DNA from: Alphaproteobacteria bacterium
GTDB taxonomy: Bacteria > Myxococcota_A > UBA796 > GCA-2862545
DNA length: 64,000 nucleotides
Assembly: GCA_020632915.1 (NCBI GenBank)
Contig: JACKEP010000029.1
Coordinates: 6,044-70,043, forward strand
Direction: 5' to 3'
The translations under genes were made by a program, and so were the position numbers. This document shows, in pieces, positions 49,912 to 61,536 of this stretch. The notes under the pieces are model-generated. The model saw only the letters and a list, made by a program, of their open reading frames with translations. It did not search any database and was not told where the DNA came from. The first letter of the stretch is position 1. Each line of letters opens with the position of its first letter.

Positions 49912-50271
49912 TCAACGTCTACCGCCGAGCACTTGCCTCCCCCTCCCCGCCGGCGCCCGCACCACCACCCGCTCCGCCCGCGCCCCGTCCCGCTCGAACG
50001 TGAGCACCACCGACGTGTACGCCGCACCGCGCACCAGCGCCGCGAGGTGCGGCCCGTCGACGTCCGCCACCGGCTGACCCTCGACGGCCACCAGCACGTC
50101 GCGGGGTCGGATGCCGACGAACGCGGCCGGCGTGCCGTCCACGACCCACACCACCACCCAGCCGTGCGGCAGGTGGGCCACCCGCATCCCCACGCCCGCG
50201 TCGCCGGGGGCCGCGCGGGCGGTGCCGGCCACGAGCGCGGCGAGCGCGGTGGCGAGGACGACAGGGCGCAC
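49912..50271 (-). CDS. Small secreted PDZ-domain protein
   Basis: A 119-residue protein. A GTG start at 50271 is preferred: GGAGG lies 5 bases before it and the product begins with a good signal peptide (VRPVVLATALAALVAGTARA). The remainder is one PDZ domain (GVGMRVAHLPHGWVVVWVVDGTPAAF, then GIRPRDVLVAVEGQPVADVD). PDZ domains bind C-terminal peptides and often sit in proteases of the HtrA class; no protease part is present. It is convergent with the subtilase gene (10-bp gap). Confidence 0.75.
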   Translation of the reverse strand: MRPVVLATALAALVAGTARAAPGDAGVGMRVAHLPHGWVVVWVVDGTPAAFVGIRPRDVLVAVEGQPVADVDGPHLAALVRGAAYTSVVLTFERDGARAERVVVRAPAGRGRQVLGGRR

Positions 50272-50399
50272 GGGGACCTCCGGGCGGGGTGGGAGCGGGC
50301 CCGGGTGGGACGCGGACCTCCCCTCGCCCATTCGATGCCGCCTTGACGCGATCGGCCGTACCGGCCATGCACAAGCGGACCCCGCCTCGAGGCCCGACC

Positions 50400-52606
<2,207 letters not shown>

Positions 52607-52610
<4 letters not shown>

Positions 52611-53659
52611 GTCGCCAGCGCGCGCTGGTCGTGTGTCCGGGCCGCGGCAGCTACGCGCGCGACACGCTCGGCTACCTCGCCGGGCGCACCGGGCCCGCTG
52701 CCGCCGTCGTCGACGCCTGCGACGCGTGGCGTGAGGCCCGCGGCGTGCCCACGGTCCGCGACCTCGACGGCGCGGCCTCGTTCTCCGCAGCGCGCCACCT
52801 CGCGGGCGAGCACGCCAGCCTGCTCACGTTCGCCTGCTCGCTCGCCGATCTTGCCGACCTCGACGCACGCTTCGAGGTCGTGGGCGTCACCGGCAACTCG
52901 ATGGGCTGGTACACCGCCCTCGTGGTGGCCGGCGCGTTGTCGCGCGACGACGGCATCCGGCTCGTCGACACCATGGGCGCCTACCAGGCCGAAGAGGTGG
53001 TGGGCGGCCAGGTGATGTGGCCGCTCTCCGGCGACGACCGGCGCGTCGATCCTGCGCGCGTGAGCGCGGTGGAAACGGCACTCACGTCCGCGCGCGACGC
53101 GGGCCACGGCGCGTGGTGGTCGATCCGGCTCGGCGACGTCGCGGTGCTCGGTGCCGACGAGGGCGGCTGCCGCCACCTGCTCTCGGAACTTCCCGAGACC
53201 ACGCGCGGCGGCCGCACGTTCCCCGTCAGGCTGCCCAAGCACGCGGCGTTCCACACGCCGCTCCTCGCTCCCACCGCGGCGCGGGCCCAGGTCGATCTGG
53301 CGGGTCTGGCGTTCCGGACGCCGTCGCTGCCACTGATCGACGGCCGCGGCGTCGTCCACCGTCCGTTGTGGGCCGACCCGGAGGCCCTGCGCGCGTGGAC
53401 GCTCGGCGCTCAGGTGACCCACACCTACGACTACGACGCCGCGCTGCTCACGGCCCTGCACCACACGGCCCCGGACGTGATCGTCCTGCTCGGACCGGGC
53501 AATGGCCTCGGTGGGCCCACGGCGTCGCTGCTGATCGCCGACGACTGGGCCGGCTGCGGCACCGCCGCGGCGTTGCAGGCCCGGCAGGCCGACGACCCGC
53601 TCCTGCTGTCGTTCGGACGCCCGGAACAGCGCGCGCGCCTGGTGTCGCCGTCGACGTGA
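52607..53659 (+). CDS. FabD-like acyltransferase, coupled to the E1 enzyme
   Basis: A 350-residue protein starting with GTG (GGAGGTCCC just before it) that overlaps the E1 stop by four bases. LVVCPGRGSYARDTLGYLAGRTG is the glycine-rich N-terminus, TGNSMGWYTALVVAGALS is the serine nucleophile loop (G-N-S-M-G in place of G-H-S-L-G), and KHAAFHTPLL supplies the histidine. These are the malonyl-CoA:ACP transacylase-type motifs. The translational coupling to a 2-oxoacid dehydrogenase suggests it loads the resulting acyl group onto a carrier or CoA. Exact substrate unknown. A gene promoter for the next lipoprotein begins within 20 bp. Confidence 0.78.
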
Positions 53660-53677
53660 CGGACGCGCCCAGGGTGC

Positions 53678-53683
53678 TACGAT
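53678..53683 (+). promoter_or_regulatory. Candidate -10 element for the beta-helix lipoprotein gene
   Basis: TACGAT in GGGTGCTACGATCC, 24 bases before the ATG at 53708, followed by AAGGAG (53696-53701) as ribosome binding site. Confidence 0.35.
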
Positions 53684-53707
53684 CCTGTCAGCCACAAGGA
53701 GACCGCC

Positions 53708-55105
53708 ATGCGCCACCCCTCCCTGGTCCTGCCCGTCGCGCTGGCTGCTGCCGCGTGCAGCCCGACCGCCGACCCCGCCTTCTCGTCGTTCTCGTGCGCT
53801 GACGCCACCACCGCGTCGTGCACCGAGCTGACCGCCGAAGACCCCCAGGCCCTGCTCGACGCCGTCAACGCCCTCGACGGCGACGCCACAGTGGTGCTCG
53901 GCAGCGGCACGTTCACGCTCGACAACCAGGTCACCATCCGCGCCGACGACGTGGTGCTGATCGGCCAGGGCATCGACGTCACCCTCCTCGACTTCGCGGC
54001 CCAGGAGGCCCAGACCAACGGCGTCGACTTCGTCGGCAACAACTTCCTCCTGCAGGACCTGACGGTCGCCAACGCGAAGAAGGACGGCGTGCGCGTCGAG
54101 GACAGCGACCACGTCGTGTTCCGCAACGTCAAGGCCACCTGGACGAACGGCCCCGACGCGTCGAACGGCGCCTACGGCCTGTACCCGGTCAAGTCCAACG
54201 ACGTGCTCATCGAGGGCTCCGAGGCGTGGAACGCGTCCGACGCCGGGCTGTACGTGGGCCAGTGCACGAACGCGGTCGTCCGTCACAGCCTCGCCAAGCA
54301 GAACGTCGCGGGCATCGAGATCGAGAACACCCAGTTCGCCGACGTCTACGGCAACACGGCCGAGGACAACACCGGCGGGCTCGTGGTGTTCGACCTGCCC
54401 GGCAACCCGATCATCGGCCGCGACATCCACATCCACGAGAACATCGTCCGCAACAACAACCGCCCCAACTTCGGCCCGAGCGGCACCGTCCGCCAGATCC
54501 CCGCGGGCACCGGCACGTTCGCCATGGCGTCGCGTCGCGTCGAGATCGAGAGCAACACCTACGAGAACAACGGCAGCGTCGACATCGCGCTGATCAGCGG
54601 GCTCGCGATCGAGCCCGACGTCTCGAAGTGGGCCCTCGACACCGCCACGCTCGTGGGCACGTGGGAGGACCTCGACCTCGACGTGGAGGGCGGCGTCACG
54701 CACAACTTCCGCACCGACGGCGTGTACGTGCACGACAACACCCACACCGGCGGCGGCACGGCCATCGACAACGGCAGCATCGACGACCGCCCGCTCGGCT
54801 TCCTGCTGGGCGTGCTCTACGGGCAGACGCCGGTCGACACCATCCTGTACGACGCGATCGGCGAGTCGTCCTACGACGCCACGAGCGCGGAGGGCAACAG
54901 CAACGACAACCACATCTGCATCGGGTCCGAGACCGACGCCACGTTCGCGAGCCTCGCGATGGACGTGCTGATCGCCCGGTTCGAACAGCTCGATCTGCCG
55001 TCGCTCGACGACGTCTACCGACCCGACGCGCCGTTCGCCCCGTTCAACTGCGGCGGCCTTCCCGGCGACCCCATCCAGGCGCCCACCGTCACCGACGTGG
55101 ACTGA
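53708..55105 (+). CDS. Secreted parallel beta-helix lipoprotein (SO_2929-like)
   Basis: A 465-residue lipoprotein with signal ending in LAAAAC (Cys17). From about residue 45, ladder-like repeats (ATVVLGSGTFTLDNQVTI; NNFLLQDLTVANAKKDGVRV; NDVLIEGSEAWNASDAGLYVG; VEIESNTYENNGSVDIAL) form a right-handed beta-helix. A late extension carries a few cysteines (HICIGSET; NCGGL). As I recall, one TIGRFAM beta-helix family (TIGR03805, e.g. Shewanella SO_2929) is typically next to a di-heme cytochrome of family TIGR03806 (SO_2930); the next gene fits that partner. The pair is probably a surface redox or binding complex; function unproven. Confidence 0.8.
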   Translation: MRHPSLVLPVALAAAACSPTADPAFSSFSCADATTASCTELTAEDPQALLDAVNALDGDATVVLGSGTFTLDNQVTIRADDVVLIGQGIDVTLLDFAAQEAQTNGVDFVGNNFLLQDLTVANAKKDGVRVEDSDHVVFRNVKATWTNGPDASNGAYGLYPVKSNDVLIEGSEAWNASDAGLYVGQCTNAVVRHSLAKQNVAGIEIENTQFADVYGNTAEDNTGGLVVFDLPGNPIIGRDIHIHENIVRNNNRPNFGPSGTVRQIPAGTGTFAMASRRVEIESNTYENNGSVDIALISGLAIEPDVSKWALDTATLVGTWEDLDLDVEGGVTHNFRTDGVYVHDNTHTGGGTAIDNGSIDDRPLGFLLGVLYGQTPVDTILYDAIGESSYDATSAEGNSNDNHICIGSETDATFASLAMDVLIARFEQLDLPSLDDVYRPDAPFAPFNCGGLPGDPIQAPTVTDVD

Positions 55106-55109
55106 CGCC

Positions 55110-56201
55110 GTGACCCGCACGCCCGTCCTCGCCGTCGCCCTGGCGGCGGCCTGCACCGGCGGTGTCCGGCTCGACGTCGAGGCGGACCCGGCCGAACGGC
55201 TGTCGACCACCGGCCTCGTGGCGTGGGACGGCACCGCCCTGTCGTATGCGGAGGGCGTGCAGCCCTACACGCTGAACACGCCCCTGTTCTCCGACTACGC
55301 GCTGAAGGACCGCGCGATCTACGTGCCGCCCGGCGAGGTGGCCACCGTGGACGACGGCGGGCGGCTTCAGCTGCCGGTGGGCAGCGCGATCCTGAAGACG
55401 TTCTCGTTCGCCCCCGACCTGCGCAGCCCCGACGACGGCAAGGCGCCCGTCGAGACCCGCCTGCTGGTGCGGCGCGAGGCGGGCTGGAAGGCGTGGCCCT
55501 ACGTCTGGGACGACGACGGCCGCGACGCCACGCTGCAGCTCGGCGGCGACGTCCGCGACATCACGCTGATCGACCCCACGGGCGAGGCCGTGACCGCCGC
55601 CTACCTGATCCCGCAGAAGAACCAGTGCGCCGACTGCCACGAGCTCAAGGACGACAGCGGCCGCCGGTACATGACGCCGATCGGTCCCACGCTGCGCAAC
55701 CTCGACCTGCCCGACGCCGACGGCACCAACCAGCTCGATCGCCTCGTCAGCACCGGGATCCTCACCGACGTGCCGCCGCTGGACACCGTGACGCCGGCGT
55801 GGTCGATGACCGGCTTCACGGCCGCCGACGCCGCCACGCTGCCGCCCGCCGAGCTCGACGCCGCCGCGCGCACCTACCTCGACGTCAACTGCGCCCACTG
55901 CCACAACCCCCACGGGGTCAACGGCATCTCGTCCCAGCTCTTCCTCGACGTCGCCAACGACGACGTCTTCCACCTGGGCGCCTGCAAGCGGCCCGGGTCG
56001 GCCGGCAAGGGCGGCATCGGGCGGGAGTTCGACATCGTGCCCGGCGATCACGAGGCGTCGATCCTGTACTACCGGATGATCACCGACGACCTCGGCGCGA
56101 TGATGCCCGACGTCGGGCGCAGCCTCCTGCACCACGAGGGCGCCGCCCTCATCGCGGCGTGGATCGACGCCATGCCCCCGGACGACTGCCGCGGGCCGTG
56201 A
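55110..56201 (+). CDS. Di-heme c-type cytochrome (SO_2930-like)
   Basis: A 363-residue lipoprotein (GTG start; signal VLAVALAAAC, Cys15). The first 150 residues are a distinct N-terminal domain (GTALSYAEGVQPYTLNTPLFSDYALKDR in parts). Heme-binding motifs are CADCH (about residue 173) and CAHCH (about residue 263), with likely axial Met residues later (MMPDVG). It begins 4 bp after the beta-helix gene stop, so both are one operon. TIGR03806-type proteins of this pair have no proven enzyme activity; an outer-surface electron carrier is the reasonable inference. Confidence 0.85.
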   Translation: MTRTPVLAVALAAACTGGVRLDVEADPAERLSTTGLVAWDGTALSYAEGVQPYTLNTPLFSDYALKDRAIYVPPGEVATVDDGGRLQLPVGSAILKTFSFAPDLRSPDDGKAPVETRLLVRREAGWKAWPYVWDDDGRDATLQLGGDVRDITLIDPTGEAVTAAYLIPQKNQCADCHELKDDSGRRYMTPIGPTLRNLDLPDADGTNQLDRLVSTGILTDVPPLDTVTPAWSMTGFTAADAATLPPAELDAAARTYLDVNCAHCHNPHGVNGISSQLFLDVANDDVFHLGACKRPGSAGKGGIGREFDIVPGDHEASILYYRMITDDLGAMMPDVGRSLLHHEGAALIAAWIDAMPPDDCRGP

Positions 56202-56204
56202 GCG

Positions 56205-57236
56205 TCAGTCGCCCTGGGCCCGCGACCCGCGCACCCAGCTGGTGAACGAGGCCCCCGCGCGCACCGACGCCGCGAAGCCCGCCAGCGTGTAGCCGCCGAG
56301 CATCACCACGTGCAGCGCCACGGCGAAGGCCGCCGCGGCGGTCGCGTCGATGCCCTGGGTGACCAGCGCCGCCACGCCGGCGGCCTCGAAACCGCCGAGG
56401 AATCCTGGCGCTGGAAACAGCACCATCGCCGTGCTCACCGCAGCCCAGGCCGACGCCGCGAGCGGCCAGGTCGGCACCACGTCGGCCAGGCCGAGCAGCG
56501 CTGCGTAGGCCATGCCCACGGTGGCGAGCCACACCGCGGCCGTGCTCACGACCGCGCCCACGAGCCGTCGCGGGTCGGTGGACACGGTGCGCACCGCGTC
56601 GACGAACGCACGCCACTGGCGCGCGAACACCGCCCAGGCCGAGGGCCACATCCGGCCGACGAGCGCCTCGCCCACCGGCAGCACCCGCTCGCCGAGCAGC
56701 ACCAGCACCGCCACGCCACCGATGCCGACGACCGCGCCCGTCTGCACGGCGACGAGGCCGGCCCGGAGCACGTCGACGCCCATCACCTGGACGGGGACGG
56801 TCACGACCACCGAGCGGGCGACGTACAGCATGAGCACCAGCAGCGCGACGATGTCGGTGAGCCGCTCCACCACCACCGCGGCCATGCTCTCGCCGAACGT
56901 CACGCCGTTGCGCTCGGCGAGCACGTAGGGACGGACCAGTTCGCCCAGCCGCAGCGGCATCACGCTCATCGCCAGCGACCCGATGGCGAGCACGATGAAC
57001 AGGTCGCCAAACGCGACCCGGGTGCGCAGCAGCACGCCGAACCGCCACGTGCGCAGCACCAGCGTGGTGTACAGCCCCAGCAGCGTCAGGAGCGCCGCGC
57101 CGAGGTGGTAGTCGACCAGCGCCGTCGCCATGCGGCCGAGATCGACCTGCAGCAGCACCCAGCCCACGCTGGCGACCATCAGCACCGCGAGCAGCACCAC
57201 CGAGCCCAGGCGCAGCCGTGCGTTCGGTGCGCTCAC
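56205..57236 (-). CDS. Lysylphosphatidylglycerol-synthase-type / UPF0104 membrane protein
   Basis: A 343-residue polytopic protein (8 or more membrane helices), starting with GTG in a GTGA overlap with the methyltransferase stop. It shows LRTWRFGVLLRTR, MPLRLGELVRPYVLAERNGVTFGESMAAVVVERLTDI (in parts) and FPAPGFLGGFEAAGVAALV, the conserved loops of the UPF0104/DUF2157-like family that includes the flippase part of MprF and archaeal AglD-type proteins. Usual roles are lipid flipping or help to dolichol/polyprenol glycosylation. It lies in a minus-strand set with a methyltransferase and a polytopic glycosyltransferase. Confidence 0.8.
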   Translation of the reverse strand: MSAPNARLRLGSVVLLAVLMVASVGWVLLQVDLGRMATALVDYHLGAALLTLLGLYTTLVLRTWRFGVLLRTRVAFGDLFIVLAIGSLAMSVMPLRLGELVRPYVLAERNGVTFGESMAAVVVERLTDIVALLVLMLYVARSVVVTVPVQVMGVDVLRAGLVAVQTGAVVGIGGVAVLVLLGERVLPVGEALVGRMWPSAWAVFARQWRAFVDAVRTVSTDPRRLVGAVVSTAAVWLATVGMAYAALLGLADVVPTWPLAASAWAAVSTAMVLFPAPGFLGGFEAAGVAALVTQGIDATAAAAFAVALHVVMLGGYTLAGFAASVRAGASFTSWVRGSRAQGD

Positions 57237-57976
57237 GCCGACGCCTCGCCCTTGGTGGCGACGACGACCGCCCGGCGCGCCACGCCGACGACGAAGGGTG
57301 TGCCGTCGAGGTCGGCGTAGACCTCCACGCGGTCGAGGCCGTGGCGGCGCAGGCGCCCGCAGAGCTCGGTGATGCCGTGCAGGCGGTAGCGGAAGCGCGC
57401 CGAGGCCCGCGTGCCGTCGCCGCGGACGAGCGTCCAGGTGGCGTCGACGCCCCCGGTGACCGGGTCCAACGTCCGCTCCTCGACGAGGAAGCGCTCCCCG
57501 ATGCGCTTGCACGACGTCGGCGCGAAGCCCAGGGCCAGCGTCTCGGCCGTCGGGGTGTCGAGCACGAAGCGCCCGCCGGGGACGAGCGCCTGCGCCGCAG
57601 CGGCGGTCTGGGCGTCGAGGCCCGCGTCGTCGAAGAAGCCGAAGCTCCCCCACAGGCACAGGGCGAGGTCGAAGGCGTCGGTGGCGACCGGCTCGCGCAG
57701 GTCGTGGTCGTGCAGGGCCAGCGGGACGCCGGCGTCGGCGGCCCGACGCGCGGCTGCGGTGAGCATCGCCTCGGAGCGATCGACCCCGACCACGTCGCAG
57801 CCCAGCCGCGCGAGCCGCACCGCGATCCGACCGTCGCCGACCGGCGCGTCGAGCACGCGCATCCCGCTGCGGATGCCCAGCAAGCGCACCAGCGACGCCA
57901 CCTGGGCGTCGGAGGCCTCCTCGGTCCACAGGTCGGGCTGGATCTCGGCGAAGAGGTCGACGAAGAAGGCGTCCAA
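57233..57976 (-). CDS. SAM-dependent methyltransferase (class I)
   Basis: A 247-residue protein. VLDAPVGDGRIAVRLARLG is the SAM-binding motif I (D-x-P-x-G-x-G variant), VVGVDRSEAML gives the acidic motif II, and LALCLWGSFGFFDD and LVPGGRFVLDTP are motifs IV and VI. A TTG start at 57976 is used; it is unusual, and the frame continues upstream, so the N-terminus is uncertain. The gene overlaps the UPF0104 gene by four bases and follows a membrane glycosyltransferase gene. The substrate is probably a sugar or lipid intermediate of the same pathway, by context only. Confidence 0.78.
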   Translation of the reverse strand: MDAFFVDLFAEIQPDLWTEEASDAQVASLVRLLGIRSGMRVLDAPVGDGRIAVRLARLGCDVVGVDRSEAMLTAAARRAADAGVPLALHDHDLREPVATDAFDLALCLWGSFGFFDDAGLDAQTAAAAQALVPGGRFVLDTPTAETLALGFAPTSCKRIGERFLVEERTLDPVTGGVDATWTLVRGDGTRASARFRYRLHGITELCGRLRRHGLDRVEVYADLDGTPFVVGVARRAVVVATKGEASA

Positions 57977-58039
57977 GGGTCCGTCCGCGGTCAGGGGCCT
58001 GTATCTCCACCGGGCGCGCGCCGAGACGCGACCCCACGC

Positions 58040-59695
58040 TCAGCGCTTGCCGGTGGCCGCTTCCATCTGGGCCGTGCAGTCCTCGAGGTGACCGAACCGC
58101 GCCGCGTGGTCGGCGTCGGACAGGCCGTTGACGAAGATGAGCCAGGCGCCGTCGTAGCGATGGCACCGTCGGTGGAGCACGCCGACGCCGTCCATGCGGC
58201 GGATCTTGTCGGCGGACTTGCGCCAGCCCTCGAGCGCGTCGGCGAGGCGGGTGTCGACGCCATGGCCGACGGCGTCGAAGAACTGGACGTCCCGCTCCAC
58301 CAGGTAGGCCGGCGTGGCGCGCTTCTCGTGGGCGACGATCCGACGGTCGAGGCTGTCCTGCCGCGCGATGACCGGGTCGGTGAGGCCGAACACGTCCTGC
58401 GCCCACAGGTCGGCGTAGTAGGGCAGCGCCCCGGCGGCGCCCACCCCGAGCCGGGTGTCGGCAGGCAGCGCGCCCTCCACCACCATCCGGTGCAGGAACT
58501 GGCCCTGCTCGACCCGCTTGCGCGCGAACGAGGCGATGAAGGCCGGGCTCTCGACGTCCTTGCGCAGCGGACCGAGCTTCTGGGTGTGGGTGGTGACCAC
58601 GGTCCACGTCAGCAGGGCCGCGCCGACGGCCAGCGCCACCGGACCGGCGCGTCCGAGCCGGTCGGCGAGCAGCGCCATGCCCTCGGCGACGAGGAGGAAG
58701 AAGGGCGCGAGCACGGGCACGAGGAAGCGGAACTCGAAGCGGTCGCCGCCCACCCAGAGGATGAGCGCGAGCTGGGCCGCCACGCCGAGCGCGAGCAGGG
58801 CCACGCGACGCCCCGGCCGCAGCACGAGCGGCACGGCGGCGAGCCAGCCCCACCACGCGACGGCGTAGTCGCCCGCGAACAGCTGCAGGTAGCGCAGCCC
58901 CTGCTCCCACCACACCCCGTTGACCTTGACGTGGAACGTGTTGGGCACGATGTCGCCGTAGTAGGCGACGCGGAACGCCTCGTGGGCTCCGAGCACAGCG
59001 GCCCAGGGCAGCACCCACGCGACGAGGCTGCGCCAGCTGCGCGCGCCACGCAGCGCGTCGACGGCGTGGACCAGGCCCACCGCGGCGACGAACACGACGC
59101 CGTCAGGCCGCATGAGCACCACGAGCGCGGCCAGCAGGCTCGACGCCCACGTGCCCCGCTCGGCGCGCTCCCCTTCCACCCAGGCCCGCACGAGCAGGCC
59201 GAGCACGAGCACGGTGTAGCCCATGGTCTCGAGCCCGGACGTGGTCCACACGCAGAACGAGCGCGAGCAGGCCAGCCACAGCGAGGGCAGCACCACCCAC
59301 GGCGTCCACCCACCGGCGACCCGCCGCGCCGTCCACTTCGACAGCACCAGCACGCCGAGCGCGGAGGTGACCCCGAGCACCATCGCCGTGGCTTCGGCGG
59401 ACGCACCGAGCAGCAGGCCGACGGCGACCAGCAGCACCCACAGGAAGTTGGTGTAGCCCTCGACGTGCTCGCCCGGCTGCCAGACGAGGCCCTCGCCCCG
59501 CGTGAGCTGCAGGGCGTACCGGAAGCTGATGTAGGCGTCGTCGCCGGTGAACGACCAGTGCTCGACGCCCCAGGCGAACGCGGCGAGCGTGGCGAGCGAC
59601 AGCAGCAGCGTCACCGCCAGCGCGACCAGGCGGGGTGCAGCCACCTCGACGGTGGCGATCCTCGGTGCGATGCTCGGCGCTTCCGGGTCGGACAC
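58040..59695 (-). CDS. Polytopic glycosyltransferase, AftB-like (GT-C fold)
   Basis: A 551-residue membrane protein with about ten hydrophobic segments in the first 430 residues and a soluble C-terminal domain. GDDAYISFRYALQLTRGEGLVW and EHVEGYTNFLW are the GT-C signature loop of arabinofuranosyl and mannosyl transferases (AftB, Rv3805c-like proteins), with the acidic DD pair needed for catalysis. It uses a polyprenyl-phosphate sugar as donor and works on the outer face of the inner membrane. GTG start at 59695. It is followed by a methyltransferase and an LPG-synthase-like membrane protein. Confidence 0.8.
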   Translation of the reverse strand: MSDPEAPSIAPRIATVEVAAPRLVALAVTLLLSLATLAAFAWGVEHWSFTGDDAYISFRYALQLTRGEGLVWQPGEHVEGYTNFLWVLLVAVGLLLGASAEATAMVLGVTSALGVLVLSKWTARRVAGGWTPWVVLPSLWLACSRSFCVWTTSGLETMGYTVLVLGLLVRAWVEGERAERGTWASSLLAALVVLMRPDGVVFVAAVGLVHAVDALRGARSWRSLVAWVLPWAAVLGAHEAFRVAYYGDIVPNTFHVKVNGVWWEQGLRYLQLFAGDYAVAWWGWLAAVPLVLRPGRRVALLALGVAAQLALILWVGGDRFEFRFLVPVLAPFFLLVAEGMALLADRLGRAGPVALAVGAALLTWTVVTTHTQKLGPLRKDVESPAFIASFARKRVEQGQFLHRMVVEGALPADTRLGVGAAGALPYYADLWAQDVFGLTDPVIARQDSLDRRIVAHEKRATPAYLVERDVQFFDAVGHGVDTRLADALEGWRKSADKIRRMDGVGVLHRRCHRYDGAWLIFVNGLSDADHAARFGHLEDCTAQMEAATGKR

Positions 59696-59737
59696 GGCTT
59701 CCCCAGCGCCCCCCAGGGGAGGCGGGGGCGGGTCAGC

Positions 59738-60256
59738 CTACTGCGCGCGCCGCATCGACGCGAAGAAGCGATCCACCTTGCGCTCCGGCGTGGAGGCCGG
59801 GAACACCGCGTCGAGCGTGAGGATGGTGCTGTCGAACACGTACACCTCCATCATGCCCTTGTGGGTGTCGTCGACAGAGTAGACGAGGCGCTTGCCTTCC
59901 ATCCCGTCGCGCGTGACCTCGGTCCACGACTGGACCTTGCCACCGGACTGGCCGAGGATGGTCTCGCGCGTGGTGTAGAAGATCAGGTCGCGACCGGCGA
60001 TCTTGATGGCGGTGAGCGGCGCGACCGTGGCGTTGGCCTGCAGCTTGATGCCCTCTTCCTCCACCCGCACCGAGTCGGTCTCGGCCTTGCCGAGGTACCA
60101 GTTCGACGTGGAGTGCTCGGCGGAGGCCGACCCGGGCAGCTCGACGCTGATCGGATGCTGGGCGATCCGTTGCCGGCTCCAGTCGTCGCCCGCACGTGCC
60201 GAGACAGGCACCAGCCCCACGACCAACGACGAAGCCACAAAGAGCGCGCGCAGCAT
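59738..60256 (-). CDS. Small exported protein, unknown function
   Basis: A 172-residue protein with signal peptide MLRALFVASSLVVGLVPVSARA. The mature part is beta-rich and compact, with ISVELPGSASAEHSTSNWYLGKAETD (in parts), LIFYTTRETILG and GKRLVYSVDDTHKGMMEVYVFDSTI (in parts). No family recognised; the pattern recalls small periplasmic lipid-binding or 'DUF' proteins of Myxococcota. It has a plausible -10 at 60303-60298 and GGAGG upstream. Confidence 0.68.
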   Translation of the reverse strand: MLRALFVASSLVVGLVPVSARAGDDWSRQRIAQHPISVELPGSASAEHSTSNWYLGKAETDSVRVEEEGIKLQANATVAPLTAIKIAGRDLIFYTTRETILGQSGGKVQSWTEVTRDGMEGKRLVYSVDDTHKGMMEVYVFDSTILTLDAVFPASTPERKVDRFFASMRRAQ

Positions 60257-60297
60257 GGGTCCGGTGCCTCCGAGGCGTGGTGTGCAGGAACCTTCGC

Positions 60298-60303
60298 ACC
60301 ATA
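60298..60303 (-). promoter_or_regulatory. Candidate -10 element for the exported protein at 59738-60256
   Basis: TATGGT on the minus strand in the context TGCACTATGGTGCG, 42 bases before the ATG, inside a short GCAC/GTGC dyad. Confidence 0.35.
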
Positions 60304-60378
60304 GTGCATCGCGCGACGACCCGCACCTGTCCTCATCGGTCGCTGCGCGTCACGGCACAGCGATGTGGTGCAGGAACC

Positions 60379-61527
60379 TCAGACGTCGAGCAGGTGACGG
60401 GCGATGAGCTCGCGCTGGATCTCGCTGGTGCCCTCGCCGATGGGGCCGAGCCGCGCGTCGCGGAGCAAGCGCTCGACGGGGAAGTCGTCGGTGTAGCCCC
60501 ACCCTCCGAACACCTGCACGGCGCGGTCGGCACAGCGGACAGCCATCTCGGTGGCGTAGAGCTTGGCGATGCTGGCGTACTCCGCGGCGGGCTGACCGGA
60601 GGCCTTGGCCCACGCCGCCTTGCGGGCCATCAGGCGGGCGGCGTCGATCTCGATCTTCATGTCGGCCAGCTTGAAGTGGACGGCCTGGCGGGTGGCGATG
60701 GGCTTGCCGAAGGCCTTGCGCTCGACGGCGTAGCGGCTGGCGGCGTCGAAGGCGGCCTCGGCGATGCCGATGCCGAAGTGGGACATGCTGATGCGCCCGA
60801 GCTCGAGCGTCTGCATCGCCTGCAGGAACCCGGCGCCGACCGTGCCGACGACGGCGTCGTCGGGGACGAAGGCGCCGTCGAACACGAGCCCGCCGGTGGG
60901 GGAGCCGCGCAGCCCCAGCTTGCGGTAGGCCGCGGTGCGCGCGATGCCCTCGCCCGCCAGGTCGACGGCGAACGCGGTGACGCCGGCGTGGCCCGCGTCG
61001 GGGTCGGTGACCGCCATCACGACGCACACGTCGGCGATCGGGGCGTTGGTGATCAGCGCCTTCTCGCCGTGGAGGCGCCAGCCGCCGTCGACGCGCTCGG
61101 CGCGGGTGCGCAGGCTCGCCGCGTCGGTGCCCGCGTCGGGCTCGGTGAGGCCGAAGCAGCCGATGGTGGCGCCGCTGGCGAGGCCGGGGAGCCACCGCGC
61201 CTTGAGCGCCTCGGACCCGAACAGCTGGATGGGCGCCCCGCACAGGCCGACGCTCGCGCCGGCCGACAGGAAGGTGGCCGCGCAGGCCTTGGCGAGCGAC
61301 TCCTCGGCGAGCGCCCGCATCACCCAGTCGACGTCCTCGGCGGTGCCGCCCCAGGCCTTGTCGACGTACAGGCCGAACCAGCCCATGCCGGCCAGATCGT
61401 CCCAGTTGGCCCGCGACAGCTCGCCGTCGCGATCGACCTGGGCGGCGCGCGGCGCGATGGTGCGTTGGCAGAAGTCCTCGAAGGCGCGCCCGAACTCGGC
61501 CTGCGCAGGGGTGACGGCGTAGTCCAT
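60379..61527 (-). CDS. Acyl-CoA dehydrogenase, second of a pair
   Basis: A 382-residue FAD enzyme of usual length. Motifs in order are GCFGLTEPDAGTDAASLRTRA (in parts), EKALITNAPIADV, FGKPIATRQAVHFKLADMK, and PIGEGTSEIQRELIARHLL with the catalytic glutamate in GEGTSEIQ as in short-chain/butyryl-type enzymes. The ATG at 61527 has AGGAGC upstream. It lies 10 bp after the stop of another acyl-CoA dehydrogenase gene, so both are co-transcribed under the TetR regulator at 62707. The chain length is not predictable. Confidence 0.9.
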   Translation of the reverse strand: MDYAVTPAQAEFGRAFEDFCQRTIAPRAAQVDRDGELSRANWDDLAGMGWFGLYVDKAWGGTAEDVDWVMRALAEESLAKACAATFLSAGASVGLCGAPIQLFGSEALKARWLPGLASGATIGCFGLTEPDAGTDAASLRTRAERVDGGWRLHGEKALITNAPIADVCVVMAVTDPDAGHAGVTAFAVDLAGEGIARTAAYRKLGLRGSPTGGLVFDGAFVPDDAVVGTVGAGFLQAMQTLELGRISMSHFGIGIAEAAFDAASRYAVERKAFGKPIATRQAVHFKLADMKIEIDAARLMARKAAWAKASGQPAAEYASIAKLYATEMAVRCADRAVQVFGGWGYTDDFPVERLLRDARLGPIGEGTSEIQRELIARHLLDV

Positions 61528-61536
61528 GGGGTGCTC

